NCBI GenBank assembly: GCA_024280115.1
Contig: JAJRQT010000111.1
Span: 1-64,000, forward strand
DNA length: 64,000 nt
Reading direction: 5' to 3'
DNA from: Bacteroidota bacterium
Lineage (GTDB): Bacteria > Bacteroidota > Bacteroidia > Cytophagales > Cyclobacteriaceae
Positions 17,267-26,335 of this stretch are shown in pieces. Within the stretch, counting starts at the first letter, position 1. Each line of letters begins with the position of its first letter. Below the pieces are notes generated by a model that saw only the letters and a list, made by a program, of their open reading frames with translations, searched no databases and had not been told where the DNA came from. A program made the position numbers and the translations under genes.

Positions 17267-17902
17267 TTAGATTGTTTTCTTTTTTGGCATGGTTCTGAAA
17301 ACATGATCCCAAAGCGGTGAAGATACTCCGAAAGCTACTTCCGGGTCTTTGTAGTGATGAATTGCGTGGTTTGACCATAATACTTTAAAGGCATTTTTGG
17401 CCGGTTGAAATGCATGGACAATGTAGTGAACGCATAGATAACCCGCATACCCAAATAAAAATCCAGCAGTAAATGCATAACTATAAACTCCCAAGATCAT
17501 TTTAAATAAAAATAGAAATAAAAATGCAATTATAATGATCATTACAGGGGGCATTGCCAACCTTGATTTATCCTTGGGATATTCATGATGTAAACCATGC
17601 ATATTGTATTGAATCCATCCTTTTATATTGTTCGTCGGAAGCATATGATAAAAATATCTATGCATTAAATATTCAAATAATGTCCAAGATAGAATGCCGG
17701 AAATAATGAGAATTAAATACTGGTTGATTCCCAATAAAGTATATTGAGTTCCATAATAAATGAAACCTATTCCAAAAAGCACAAGCATTGAAATGGGAAT
17801 TGAGAAATGTGTAACTGTCAATTTATCCAATAATGGATTATTGAACATTTTTGCTGTCCCACTATTTTTTGGTTTTATATCGTGAATGGCTTTATACCTC
17901 AT
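17267..17902 (-). CDS. fatty acid hydroxylase / sterol desaturase family protein (copy 1)
   Basis: 211-residue membrane di-iron enzyme. Histidine boxes are HRYFYH, HGLHHEYP, HYIVHAF and HAIHHYKDPEVAFG, the set typical of the FA2H/sterol desaturase family. Four to five hydrophobic helices surround them. The YPKD-RLAMPP motif after the second box matches fatty acid 2-hydroxylases, which make 2-hydroxy fatty acids for sphingolipids in related bacteria. A paralogue at 50812-51504 keeps all boxes. No sphingolipid-synthesis gene is visible nearby, so the substrate is inferred from the family. Confidence 0.85.
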   Translation of the reverse strand: MRYKAIHDIKPKNSGTAKMFNNPLLDKLTVTHFSIPISMLVLFGIGFIYYGTQYTLLGINQYLILIISGILSWTLFEYLMHRYFYHMLPTNNIKGWIQYNMHGLHHEYPKDKSRLAMPPVMIIIIAFLFLFLFKMILGVYSYAFTAGFLFGYAGYLCVHYIVHAFQPAKNAFKVLWSNHAIHHYKDPEVAFGVSSPLWDHVFRTMPKKKTI

Positions 17903-18184
17903 TGAAGTGTGGTTATTGGTAAAATAAGAAAAACAAAAATAAAAGGTTTATTCAATTTCACCTAATTATATACCTATCCATATAAAATGCACCCACCCAA
18001 ATAAAGGATTTGCCTCAAAAATTCATGAATATCTTTGGCTTTAAAGATAAGACATTGACAATCTGCTCATTAATTCCTATTACAAGTAAAATTAATTTTC
18101 TATATATAATTAAGCATACCAAAGTCAATGTCATGATTTCTAACTCATTATAAATAACATTAATTATTTCCTGCATAATGCAGG

Positions 18185-19327
18185 TTAAACAGCCAAAATG
18201 GTAGCATTATTCTCAAGCACTTCACCGTAGTAATTTTCATACAATGGCAATATTTTGCTTAATTCAAATTCTTTGGCCCTCGACAATGCATTTTTTTTGA
18301 AGGTTGGTAAATTCTTATCATCCAGAATTTCCAGAGCGTATTTTGTCATGGATTCAACATCTCCCACATCACTTAAATATCCTGAAAAACCATGAATATT
18401 AAGTTCGGGCAATCCCCCGGCATTAGTCGATATCACAGGCACTTCGCAAGCCATGGCTTCAAGTGCTGCGAGCCCAAAACTTTCCTTTTCAGAAGGCATG
18501 ATAAAAAGATCTGCTACTGAAAGTACTTCTTCAACAGCTTCAAGTTTTCCCAGGAATCGAATATCATCGCAATCGCTACATTCACGGCAAAGATTTTCTA
18601 TTTTCGGTCGCTCAGGCCCATCGCCAACCAAAAGTAACTTAACGGGCATATTTTCACGCAAATTCTTAAAAATATTCACAACATCTTCAATTCTCTTTAC
18701 GGGCCTGAAATTAGAAGTATGAACAATCAGTTTTTCTCCATTCGGACAAATAGCTGTTTTGAAATGTTCTTTTTTGAGCTTCCTGAATCTTTCCAAATCA
18801 ATAAAATTAGGAATGACTTTAATCTCCTTGCCTATATCAAAATGAGCATATGTGTCTTTTTTCAAATCCTCTGAAACTGCAGTAATCCCATCTGATTGAT
18901 TGATACTAAAAGCGACAACGGACTCAAAAGACGGATCCCTCCCTACCAGCGTGATGTCCGTTCCATGCAGTGTAGTGATTACCGGAATGCTGATATTTTG
19001 CTGTTTTAATATCTGCTTGGCGATAAATGCAGCCGAGGCATGAGGAATTGCATAGTGAACATGGAGAATATCCAATTTCTCATATTTAACCACATCCACC
19101 ATTTTACTTGCCAGGGCCGTTTCATACGGCGCATGCTGAAACAGTGGATACGACATCATATCAACCTCATGATAAAATAAATTTTCATTGAAGAAATCGA
19201 GCCTGGTCGGCTGAGAATATGTAATAAAGTGTACTTTGTGTCCTTCTTTGGCCAATGCTATACCCAATTCAGTAGCTACAACTCCACTACCTCCAAAGGT
19301 AGGGTAGCAAACTATCCCTATTTTCAT
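18185..19327 (-). CDS. bshA: N-acetyl-alpha-D-glucosaminyl L-malate synthase BshA
   Basis: 380-residue GT4 (GT-B fold) glycosyltransferase. The N-terminal GIVCYPTFGGSGVVATELG and LHVHYAIPHA segments and the C-terminal nucleotide-sugar motif EAMACEVPVISTNAGGLPE are those of BshA. It joins UDP-GlcNAc and L-malate in the first step of bacillithiol synthesis in the cytosol. It follows the GH3/serine-hydrolase gene with a 9-bp gap, so the two are cotranscribed. bshB and bshC are not in the window. Confidence 0.92.
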   Translation of the reverse strand: MKIGIVCYPTFGGSGVVATELGIALAKEGHKVHFITYSQPTRLDFFNENLFYHEVDMMSYPLFQHAPYETALASKMVDVVKYEKLDILHVHYAIPHASAAFIAKQILKQQNISIPVITTLHGTDITLVGRDPSFESVVAFSINQSDGITAVSEDLKKDTYAHFDIGKEIKVIPNFIDLERFRKLKKEHFKTAICPNGEKLIVHTSNFRPVKRIEDVVNIFKNLRENMPVKLLLVGDGPERPKIENLCRECSDCDDIRFLGKLEAVEEVLSVADLFIMPSEKESFGLAALEAMACEVPVISTNAGGLPELNIHGFSGYLSDVGDVESMTKYALEILDDKNLPTFKKNALSRAKEFELSKILPLYENYYGEVLENNATILAV

Positions 19328-19336
19328 AAAATCTTA

Positions 19337-22168
19337 TTAATTATATTGTTTCTCAAAATTCCACATGGATTCGTAAACCACATCATGGATTCTTTTACGA
19401 ATGTTGAGGCTTACTAGTTTACTATTACCCATGTCAGGATATATCCTGTTTGATAAGAACACAAAAACGAGGTTAAATGTTGGGTCAGCCCATGCAATTG
19501 TTCCTGTGAAGCCACGGTGACCAAAAGAATTGAAGCCCGCATAACGCGATGGCGGACTATAACCATCATCTTTATCAGGCTTATCCCAGCCTAACCCTCT
19601 TCTGTTATCTTCGAACTGTTGAGTAGTGAATTTATCTACGGTCTCCCGATGTAAAAATCGTCTTCCTCCGTAGGTACCGTCCTGCAATTGCATTTGCATA
19701 ATTTTGGCTATATCGTGGGCATTGCTAAAAAGACCCGCATGCCCGGAAACTCCTCCTTTCATCGCAGCAATCTGATCGTGAACTGTACCCCATACCAATA
19801 CATGTCTGAATTCCTTATCCCGTTCAGTTGGTGTTATTCTTTTTAGGGGAAATTTACAAAGCGGATTATAGGTCATTGTACTCATCCCCATAGGTTTATA
19901 GAAAACCGAATCCACATAAACATCCAGTGGTACTTTCGTTACATTCTCAACCAAAATCTGTAAAAGATAGAATCCCAGGTCACTATATTTATAATCATAT
20001 GGTTTATACCTGTGTCTTTTTCTTCTGAGTTTTGTTTCTACGGTCCACTGCCATAAAGAGTCCTTCAATTCCTTTGCGGCAAACATCCCATATGCTACAG
20101 TTTTAGTATAATTATCATCGGGAATATCTTTATAATAATGCAAAATCTCATCTTTGTCTCCAATGGTATTCAACCAGAATGGATAAAAAGCCCTCAATCC
20201 CGACTGATGTGCCAACACATCCTTTATCACCAGGGATGCCTTATTTGAGCCATCTAGCTCAGGTAAATATGCTCCCAATGTTGAATCAAGATTTATTTTA
20301 CCCTGCTCACTCAATTTCATTACAGCCTGGGTAGTTGCTGCTACTTTTGTAATGGATGCGAGGTCATAAATCGTCCTGGTATCAACGGGCATTATGCTGT
20401 CATAGGTATAATAACCATATCCTTTTTCCATGATCACCGAACCATTCCTGGCAACCAATACCTGGCAACCAGGAGTAGCATAGGCTGAAATAGCTTCCTT
20501 CACAATTTTATCGATCTTTTTTAACACCCTTGAATCCATCCGTTGCATTTCCGGAGTACTGAATCCCAATCTGCCACTATGAGGATTTTGAACACCAAAT
20601 ACTGTCTGAGCAGCAATCTGTTCTGTAAATCGGTTGTCTTCATGAACGAAAATCTGGTTACCAAACTCTTCAAAATCATTGGCGTTCAGCTTTTTTCCCA
20701 GAAATACCAAAATAACATTTGTCTGCTCATTCAGGTATTCTAAAAAATTATGAGTGCTTTGATCTAATTCCATAAGTCCTGCCGTGTGCAACCCTATTAT
20801 AACATGGTCAAAGTTCACCAGTTGTTCAGAAAGAATTTTCAAATCGTATGGATCAAATGATACATCGGGAAGCATATAGTGAACGAACGGTGCATATTTT
20901 TCAAGCGTCTCCTGAAAAACTTTTAACTCACTAAATCCAAGGCAAAGAGATGCGAAATTGGTGTCATCTAATTCTTTATAAGGTATCTTACTATCTTCAT
21001 TTCCAAGGGATTTGGTTGCTTTTGTATAAACCTGGAAATTCAAATTAATTAAATAAGGGTCTTCAAGTTTCAATTGTAAATTATCTTCGTAAACTATTTT
21101 TCCCAGTGAAAGGCCTGATTGATATTTCAATCTAAGAAGGCGCTTTACCTTTCCCTTAATTTCATTTTGTCTGAAATACCTTCCGTTCAATCCATCCATC
21201 AAAGCAGTAAATGTAATATCTGCGTTGGTTGAAATAATTAATTTATCACAGCCCATTTTTAATAATGATCGAACGGTGCCGTCATTTATCGAATTCAAGT
21301 TTCCATTTCCAATAGCATCCAAATCTGCCGCTAATATTCCGCCAAATTGCATGTTTTTCCACAACATCGGATTGATGACTTTTTTATTAAAGTGAACTGC
21401 TTCATTTTCGGGAAAATCCGGAATAGATTTAATAGTAACTATCGAACTACTGCAATTAATCCCGTCCCATGCCGATTGTATTCCACTCAATTTCTCTTTC
21501 CATTCGGAAGTATTCCAACTGTCCAGAGTTTTTAGAGAAAAATCAAAATCCTTTGAAAAATTAAAATAGAGATCTGTATTGGATACAAATTGGTGTTGAT
21601 TATATATTTTGGGAACATCGTGAAAAAAAGATCCGGGAGCTGTTTCTACCATACTTTGACAGTCAATTGAAGCTTCTGAATAATTTAACATTAAGGGGCT
21701 GTAGGAAACTCCATTGATCCCGAATTCTTTGTTCAATTCAGAAATCCTGGAGATAGTGGAATATAAAAGTGACTTATCTTCCGCAGCCAGATAGGTCTCG
21801 GGCAATGGCATTTGAATAGCTGAGCTAAAAGGCATTCCAAAAGATTTATAACTTTCCGCAGTAACAAACGGCGGAACTTTCATAGTTGCCCTGAGCACAT
21901 TGATCAGCTTCACGCTTGCATTGACATCGCCACCGGTTATCGTTACTGATCCAATATGATACTTATTGATGATTTCATACAGTTGCTGAATATTATCTGA
22001 TTCAGGTATGATTCTTAAATCAATAAGCTGGCCAACTCTTTCAGCAACCGTAAGTTTTTGATAAATGCTGTCAACCCAATCATCCGCAAGCAAGCTGTTC
22101 GATATTTCAGCCTTTGCGGTTGCAGTCAACATGCATAAAACAAAAATTACTTGCCAAAATTTTTTCAT
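19337..22168 (-). CDS. GH3-like domain fused to a class C beta-lactamase-type serine hydrolase
   Basis: 943 residues with a signal peptide (MKKFWQVIFVLCMLTATAKA). Residues about 25-350 follow the GH3/NagZ fold (AERVGQLIDL at the start), but the KHFPGHG-type catalytic motif of NagZ is absent: that region reads PGSFFHDVPKIYNQH. Residues about 355-560 resemble the GH3 C-terminal domain. Residues about 565-930 are a penicillin-binding/beta-lactamase class C domain with SxxK in LASITKVAAT, YSD in place of YxN, and HRGFTG near the end. The serine-hydrolase part looks active and the glycosidase part does not. A role in cell-wall turnover is likely. It lies upstream of bshA in one operon. Confidence 0.85.
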   Translation of the reverse strand: MKKFWQVIFVLCMLTATAKAEISNSLLADDWVDSIYQKLTVAERVGQLIDLRIIPESDNIQQLYEIINKYHIGSVTITGGDVNASVKLINVLRATMKVPPFVTAESYKSFGMPFSSAIQMPLPETYLAAEDKSLLYSTISRISELNKEFGINGVSYSPLMLNYSEASIDCQSMVETAPGSFFHDVPKIYNQHQFVSNTDLYFNFSKDFDFSLKTLDSWNTSEWKEKLSGIQSAWDGINCSSSIVTIKSIPDFPENEAVHFNKKVINPMLWKNMQFGGILAADLDAIGNGNLNSINDGTVRSLLKMGCDKLIISTNADITFTALMDGLNGRYFRQNEIKGKVKRLLRLKYQSGLSLGKIVYEDNLQLKLEDPYLINLNFQVYTKATKSLGNEDSKIPYKELDDTNFASLCLGFSELKVFQETLEKYAPFVHYMLPDVSFDPYDLKILSEQLVNFDHVIIGLHTAGLMELDQSTHNFLEYLNEQTNVILVFLGKKLNANDFEEFGNQIFVHEDNRFTEQIAAQTVFGVQNPHSGRLGFSTPEMQRMDSRVLKKIDKIVKEAISAYATPGCQVLVARNGSVIMEKGYGYYTYDSIMPVDTRTIYDLASITKVAATTQAVMKLSEQGKINLDSTLGAYLPELDGSNKASLVIKDVLAHQSGLRAFYPFWLNTIGDKDEILHYYKDIPDDNYTKTVAYGMFAAKELKDSLWQWTVETKLRRKRHRYKPYDYKYSDLGFYLLQILVENVTKVPLDVYVDSVFYKPMGMSTMTYNPLCKFPLKRITPTERDKEFRHVLVWGTVHDQIAAMKGGVSGHAGLFSNAHDIAKIMQMQLQDGTYGGRRFLHRETVDKFTTQQFEDNRRGLGWDKPDKDDGYSPPSRYAGFNSFGHRGFTGTIAWADPTFNLVFVFLSNRIYPDMGNSKLVSLNIRKRIHDVVYESMWNFEKQYN

Positions 22169-22239
22169 CTGCTAATGCTACTCATTTGTTATAATTACAA
22201 TTTTAACTTTACTTTGCATTTGAAGAATCAATCAAATTT

Positions 22240-22578
22240 ATGAAATTTCCTTCTCTTTCGCGGATGCCAAAATACAAAAGGTTCAATTTCGAACCAAGAC
22301 ATTACGATCCGATTAAAGAAGATATCCAAAACCGTACTGAAAGAATAAAAGGGGAATTAAAAATTACATCTTCTCAATCACACCGCGAACATATAAAATC
22401 CGCTTTCAACAACAGGGCAAGGCGCGATGCATCAAGTGATTTTATGCAACTATTGCTCATAATCATCATGCTGGGGGCCTTTGGTGGGTGGTTATACTTT
22501 GGTAACGTGGTATTGTATGTATTTGTTATCATTTTCCCTCTTTACGTATATTTGCGGACACGTAAGTTTTTTCAGTAA
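22240..22578 (+). CDS. small conserved membrane protein upstream of mutL
   Basis: 112 residues. The N-terminal 70 are basic and hydrophilic (KYKRFNFEPRHYDPIKEDIQNRTERI), followed by two hydrophobic helices (about 73-90 and 92-107). I recall relatives of this protein beside mutL in other Bacteroidota; some databases call them riboflavin synthase subunit beta, a name nothing in this sequence supports. It starts 8 bp before mutL and is probably cotranscribed with it. Function unknown. Confidence 0.75.
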   Translation: MKFPSLSRMPKYKRFNFEPRHYDPIKEDIQNRTERIKGELKITSSQSHREHIKSAFNNRARRDASSDFMQLLLIIIMLGAFGGWLYFGNVVLYVFVIIFPLYVYLRTRKFFQ

Positions 22579-22586
22579 TACACATA

Positions 22587-24443
22587 ATGTCCGACATCAT
22601 AAAACTACTTCCCGAGTCCATTGCAAACCAAATTGCTGCGGGAGAAGTTGTGCAACGGCCAGCCGCTGCAGTGAAGGAATTAATGGAAAACTCAATTGAT
22701 GCCGGTGCGACAGAAATAACCCTAATAGTAAAAGATGCGGGTAAAGGCCTGATTCAGGTGGTTGATAATGGAAAAGGCATGTCTGATACTGATGCCCGAA
22801 TGAGCTTTGAGCGTCATGCCACAAGTAAAATTCAAAAGTCTGAAGATCTGTTTGCCATAAAAACTATGGGCTTTCGCGGAGAGGCGCTGGCATCAATATC
22901 TGCGGTTGCCCAGGTGGAAATGAAAACCAGGACGGCAGATGAAGACATCGGTACTTCCATAATGATTGATGGCTCGCAGTTCAAGAACCAGAAAAATGTC
23001 TCCTGTAACCAGGGAACATCTATGCTGGTAAAAAACCTGTTTTTCAATGTTCCTGCCAGGCGTAATTTTCTAAAATCAAATCCTGTGGAGCTGAGGCACA
23101 TTATGGAGGAATTTCAGAGATTGGCACTTGCCAATCCCGATAGAGCATTCAATTTTTTCCAAAATGATATTGAAGTTTATAAACTAAAACCAGGAAAACT
23201 GAGCCAACGCATTGTCAACCTTTTTGGAAAAAACTACCGGGAGCAGCTTGTACCGTGCGAAGAATTGACAGAAGAAATATCAATTAAAGGATATATCGGG
23301 AAGGCTGATTTTGTGAAGAAATCCAGGGGAGAGCAGTTTTTCTTTGTCAACAATAGATATATAAAAAGCAATTATTTAAATCATGCAGCGGTATCCGCAT
23401 ACGAGGGATTAATTCCGGAAGGGACTTTTCCTTTCTTTGTAATATTCATAGAGATAGATCCTAAGCGTATAGATGTCAACGTTCATCCTACAAAAACTGA
23501 AATAAAATTTGACGATGAACGCAGCATTTACAGCCTGATTAAAATTACCGTTAAAAAATCGTTGGGCAGTTTTAATATTACGCCGACTTTAGATTTTGGG
23601 GTGGATGCAAATTTCAAATTTCATACAGATAGAATATCTTCCTCATCAGGCCTTACGACTTCTGAGCGGGATTATTCGCAATTTAAAAGTACCGAAAGAG
23701 ATATATCAAATTTGAAAAACTGGGAGCAGTTGTATGCCGGAGCTCTCGAAAATGAGACAATTGAAGCTGAAACTAAAAGAGAGATGGCTGCCCAGGGCAA
23801 TCCTTTGTCGTTAACTTTTGAGAGCGGTATCAATAAAATGAATGAGAACGTTCAACATGAAGGGGAGCGTGATCAACAGAATTTATTTCAATTTCATCTT
23901 TCATACATAGTCACTTCTGTAAAATCAGGATTGATGTTTATCGACCAGCAATCCGCACATGAAAGGATATTCTATGAGCGGTATATGAAGATTCTTGAAA
24001 ATAACAGTGGAAGTTCACAGCAATTATTATTCCCGGAAACATTGAATTTGAACCCTTCCGACTTTTCTCTCGTTAAGGAATTGGAAAAGGAAATAAAGGG
24101 TGTAGGATTTGCTTTTGAATACTTTGGAGAAAATGCAATCGTCATCAATGGCGTACCCTCTTTGATAAAAGTTGATTCCGGAAAGGAAATATTCAATGGT
24201 GTATTGGAAGATTTCAAAAAGAATTTCCTGGAATATAAAAACGATAATATCGATAACCTCGCCAGATCCATGGCGACCAATTCCGGAATAAAAAGAAGCA
24301 AAAAGCTTTCTGTTGAGGAGATGAAAAGCCTTATTGATCATTTATTTGCTTGTAAAAATCCCAATTATTCACCCAATGGCCGGTTGATTTATTATATATT
24401 GGGGCTTGAAAAAATTGAAGATATATTTAACATAAATCCATAA
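22587..24443 (+). CDS. mutL: DNA mismatch repair protein MutL
   Basis: 618 residues. GHKL ATPase motifs are complete: IAAGEVVQRPAAAVKELMEN region with Asn for Mg-ATP, VVDNGKGM, and TMGFRGEALASI (about residues 91-102). The transducer domain carries DVNVHPTKTEIKF. The C-terminal dimerisation domain starts near residue 430. The endonuclease motif of MutL proteins is altered: DQQSAHERI replaces the DQHA-type box, and YSPNGR stands where CPHGRP is found in nicking MutLs, so nuclease activity is uncertain. It coordinates mismatch repair with MutS. The stop codon overlaps the next ATG by one base. Confidence 0.95.
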   Translation: MSDIIKLLPESIANQIAAGEVVQRPAAAVKELMENSIDAGATEITLIVKDAGKGLIQVVDNGKGMSDTDARMSFERHATSKIQKSEDLFAIKTMGFRGEALASISAVAQVEMKTRTADEDIGTSIMIDGSQFKNQKNVSCNQGTSMLVKNLFFNVPARRNFLKSNPVELRHIMEEFQRLALANPDRAFNFFQNDIEVYKLKPGKLSQRIVNLFGKNYREQLVPCEELTEEISIKGYIGKADFVKKSRGEQFFFVNNRYIKSNYLNHAAVSAYEGLIPEGTFPFFVIFIEIDPKRIDVNVHPTKTEIKFDDERSIYSLIKITVKKSLGSFNITPTLDFGVDANFKFHTDRISSSSGLTTSERDYSQFKSTERDISNLKNWEQLYAGALENETIEAETKREMAAQGNPLSLTFESGINKMNENVQHEGERDQQNLFQFHLSYIVTSVKSGLMFIDQQSAHERIFYERYMKILENNSGSSQQLLFPETLNLNPSDFSLVKELEKEIKGVGFAFEYFGENAIVINGVPSLIKVDSGKEIFNGVLEDFKKNFLEYKNDNIDNLARSMATNSGIKRSKKLSVEEMKSLIDHLFACKNPNYSPNGRLIYYILGLEKIEDIFNINP

Positions 24444-25240
24444 TGTTTGGCAGAGTAACACCGATTGTAAGAAACTTACTTATCATAAATGTGGCCTTAT
24501 ATTTTATAAGCTCATTTATGAATTTAAATCTCACTGAATACCTAAGTCTTAGAAATATTCACAGCGAATATTTCATGCCTATCCAATTTTTTACCTATAT
24601 GTTTTTGCATGGAAGCACATGGCATTTACTCAGCAATATGTTTGGCCTGTTTATTTTTGGACCGCTGCTTGAGCAATTCTGGGGGCCAAAACGTTTTCTG
24701 ATTTTTTATCTTGTGACTGGAATTGGAGCTGGTGTTTTATACTCAGGGATTAACTATTTTGAGACTAACAGTTTGGCTAATACTATTGAACATTACGAAT
24801 CACAACCAAGTCCTGCAGAATTTAAATACATACTGGAAAAAAAGGTAGGCATTAAAATAGGTCAACTTAATGAAGCAAATCAATTTTATTACTACGTTGA
24901 CCAGCCGGAGGATGATGCCTCTATAAATTGGAGCATTCAGATACTCCATGCTGCATTAATTAGAGAAATCAATACACCAATGATAGGCGCTTCCGGGGCG
25001 ATATTTGGTATTTTGCTTGCTTTTGGTATGCTTTTCCCAAATACTACGTTAATGCTTTTGTTCCCTCCAATACCGATCAAGGCAAAATATTTTGTAGCTA
25101 TTTATGGAATTTTCGAGCTTTTTAGCGGGATTCAAAAAGCTCCGGGAGATAACGTTGCACACTTTGCACATCTGAGTGGAATGCTTGTTGCGTTTATTTT
25201 ATTAAAGATTTGGCAAAAGGATAGAAAGAAGTTTTTCTAA
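24443..25240 (+). CDS. rhomboid family intramembrane serine protease 1
   Basis: 265 residues, about six transmembrane helices. The catalytic Ser is in GASGAIFG (about residue 183) and the His in HFAHLSGM (about 240); the HGSTWHLLSNM motif in the second helix region is the family HxxxxHxxxN signature. A hydrophilic insertion of about 60 residues (FETNSLANTIEHYE onward) lies before the catalytic Ser helix. It cleaves membrane-protein substrates within the bilayer. The start overlaps the mutL stop by one base (TAATG), and a second rhomboid follows after 5 bp, so small protein, mutL and both rhomboids form one operon. Confidence 0.9.
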   Translation: MFGRVTPIVRNLLIINVALYFISSFMNLNLTEYLSLRNIHSEYFMPIQFFTYMFLHGSTWHLLSNMFGLFIFGPLLEQFWGPKRFLIFYLVTGIGAGVLYSGINYFETNSLANTIEHYESQPSPAEFKYILEKKVGIKIGQLNEANQFYYYVDQPEDDASINWSIQILHAALIREINTPMIGASGAIFGILLAFGMLFPNTTLMLLFPPIPIKAKYFVAIYGIFELFSGIQKAPGDNVAHFAHLSGMLVAFILLKIWQKDRKKFF

Positions 25241-25245
25241 GAAGT

Positions 25246-26166
25246 ATGAATACAATAATAGACGATTTTAAAAACGCCTGGAAAAAACCCAATAATGGGC
25301 TGATGCAGCTTATCATCATCAATGTGGCAGTATTTGTAGCCCTGGGAATATTAGCGGTGTTTTCAAGTATTGCGGGAATAGATGCAATTTTTACTTTTGC
25401 CTACAAACAATTTACGATCCCCGCTCCTATTGGTGAATTCCTCACAAGACCATGGACAATCATCACCTATGCCTTTGCACATAGCTTTAGTAATTTATGG
25501 CATATCATCATGAATATGCTTGTCCTGTATTGGTTCGGAAGAGTATTTGTCGAATTCCTCGGGTCTCAGAAGCTGATTAACCTCTATATCATGGGGGCGA
25601 TCGCAGGTGGCGCTACTTATTTATTGGTCTATAACCTGATTCCTTACTATGCCGATAGAATACATATGTTTGATGGCATGGTTGGCGCTTCGGCAGCAGT
25701 TTATGCCATTTCCGTAGCAACGGCAACCTATTGGCCCGATCACAAGTTTTATATGTTATTTTTTGGCCCGGTGAAAATTAAATACCTTGTCGCCATATAT
25801 TTGTTTACTTCATTTCTAGGTAGTGTTGGACCAAATGCCGGTGGAAATCTAGCCCACCTTGGAGGCGCTTTAATTGGATTTATTTATGCTAAACAACTTA
25901 CCAAGGGTGTTGAAATAGGAACATGGGTGTTTAAATTCATGGAGTTTATTAAAAGTTTTTTCGTGAAAAGTCCGAAAATCAAGGTCAGTCACCGGCAAAA
26001 GAGATCTTCATCGGTTAAATCATCAAGTTCTACTGTAACACGTTCAAAAAATGAAAACTACAGTCAGGCCGAAATCGACAAAATTCTGGACAAAATATCC
26101 GAAAGAGGTTATGACAGCCTGACCAAAGACGAAAAAGAAAAGTTGTTTAATGCTAGTAAAAAGTAG
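25246..26166 (+). CDS. rhomboid family intramembrane serine protease 2
   Basis: 306 residues. The catalytic Ser is in VGASAAVYAI (about residue 148), where the usual GASGA has Ala in place of the second Gly, and the His is in NLAHLGGAL (about 203). HSFSNLWHIIMNM is the helix-2 motif. A cytosolic C-terminal tail of about 80 residues is basic and Ser-rich (RQKRSSSVKSSSS) and ends in a conserved short helix (IDKILDKISERGYDSLTKDEKEKL) also found in other Bacteroidota rhomboids. Tandem with rhomboid 1 but distantly related, so probably with a different substrate. Confidence 0.88.
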   Translation: MNTIIDDFKNAWKKPNNGLMQLIIINVAVFVALGILAVFSSIAGIDAIFTFAYKQFTIPAPIGEFLTRPWTIITYAFAHSFSNLWHIIMNMLVLYWFGRVFVEFLGSQKLINLYIMGAIAGGATYLLVYNLIPYYADRIHMFDGMVGASAAVYAISVATATYWPDHKFYMLFFGPVKIKYLVAIYLFTSFLGSVGPNAGGNLAHLGGALIGFIYAKQLTKGVEIGTWVFKFMEFIKSFFVKSPKIKVSHRQKRSSSVKSSSSTVTRSKNENYSQAEIDKILDKISERGYDSLTKDEKEKLFNASKK

Positions 26167-26175
26167 AAACCGGTA

Positions 26176-26226
26176 CTGGGTTTAAGGTACTGGGCTCTGG
26201 TAACTGACCCAGAGAATTGAACCCAG
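26176..26226. terminator. nested hairpin between convergent genes
   Basis: Outer arms CTGGGTT (26176-26182) and AACCCAG (26220-26226) enclose inner arms CTCTGG (26195-26200) and CCAGAG (26209-26214). It lies between the rhomboid operon and the convergent aldo/keto reductase. There is no clear T-run; it may act as a terminator or be a remnant repeat. Confidence 0.4.
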
Positions 26227-26335
26227 AAACAAATCATTAATTTCGGTATTCTAACATTTATCGCAAAATCCTTGATTAAAACTCCCACTTGAGCAAACAA
26301 ACTTCTAACAGGCAAATGGCCTATAATTCAATATC

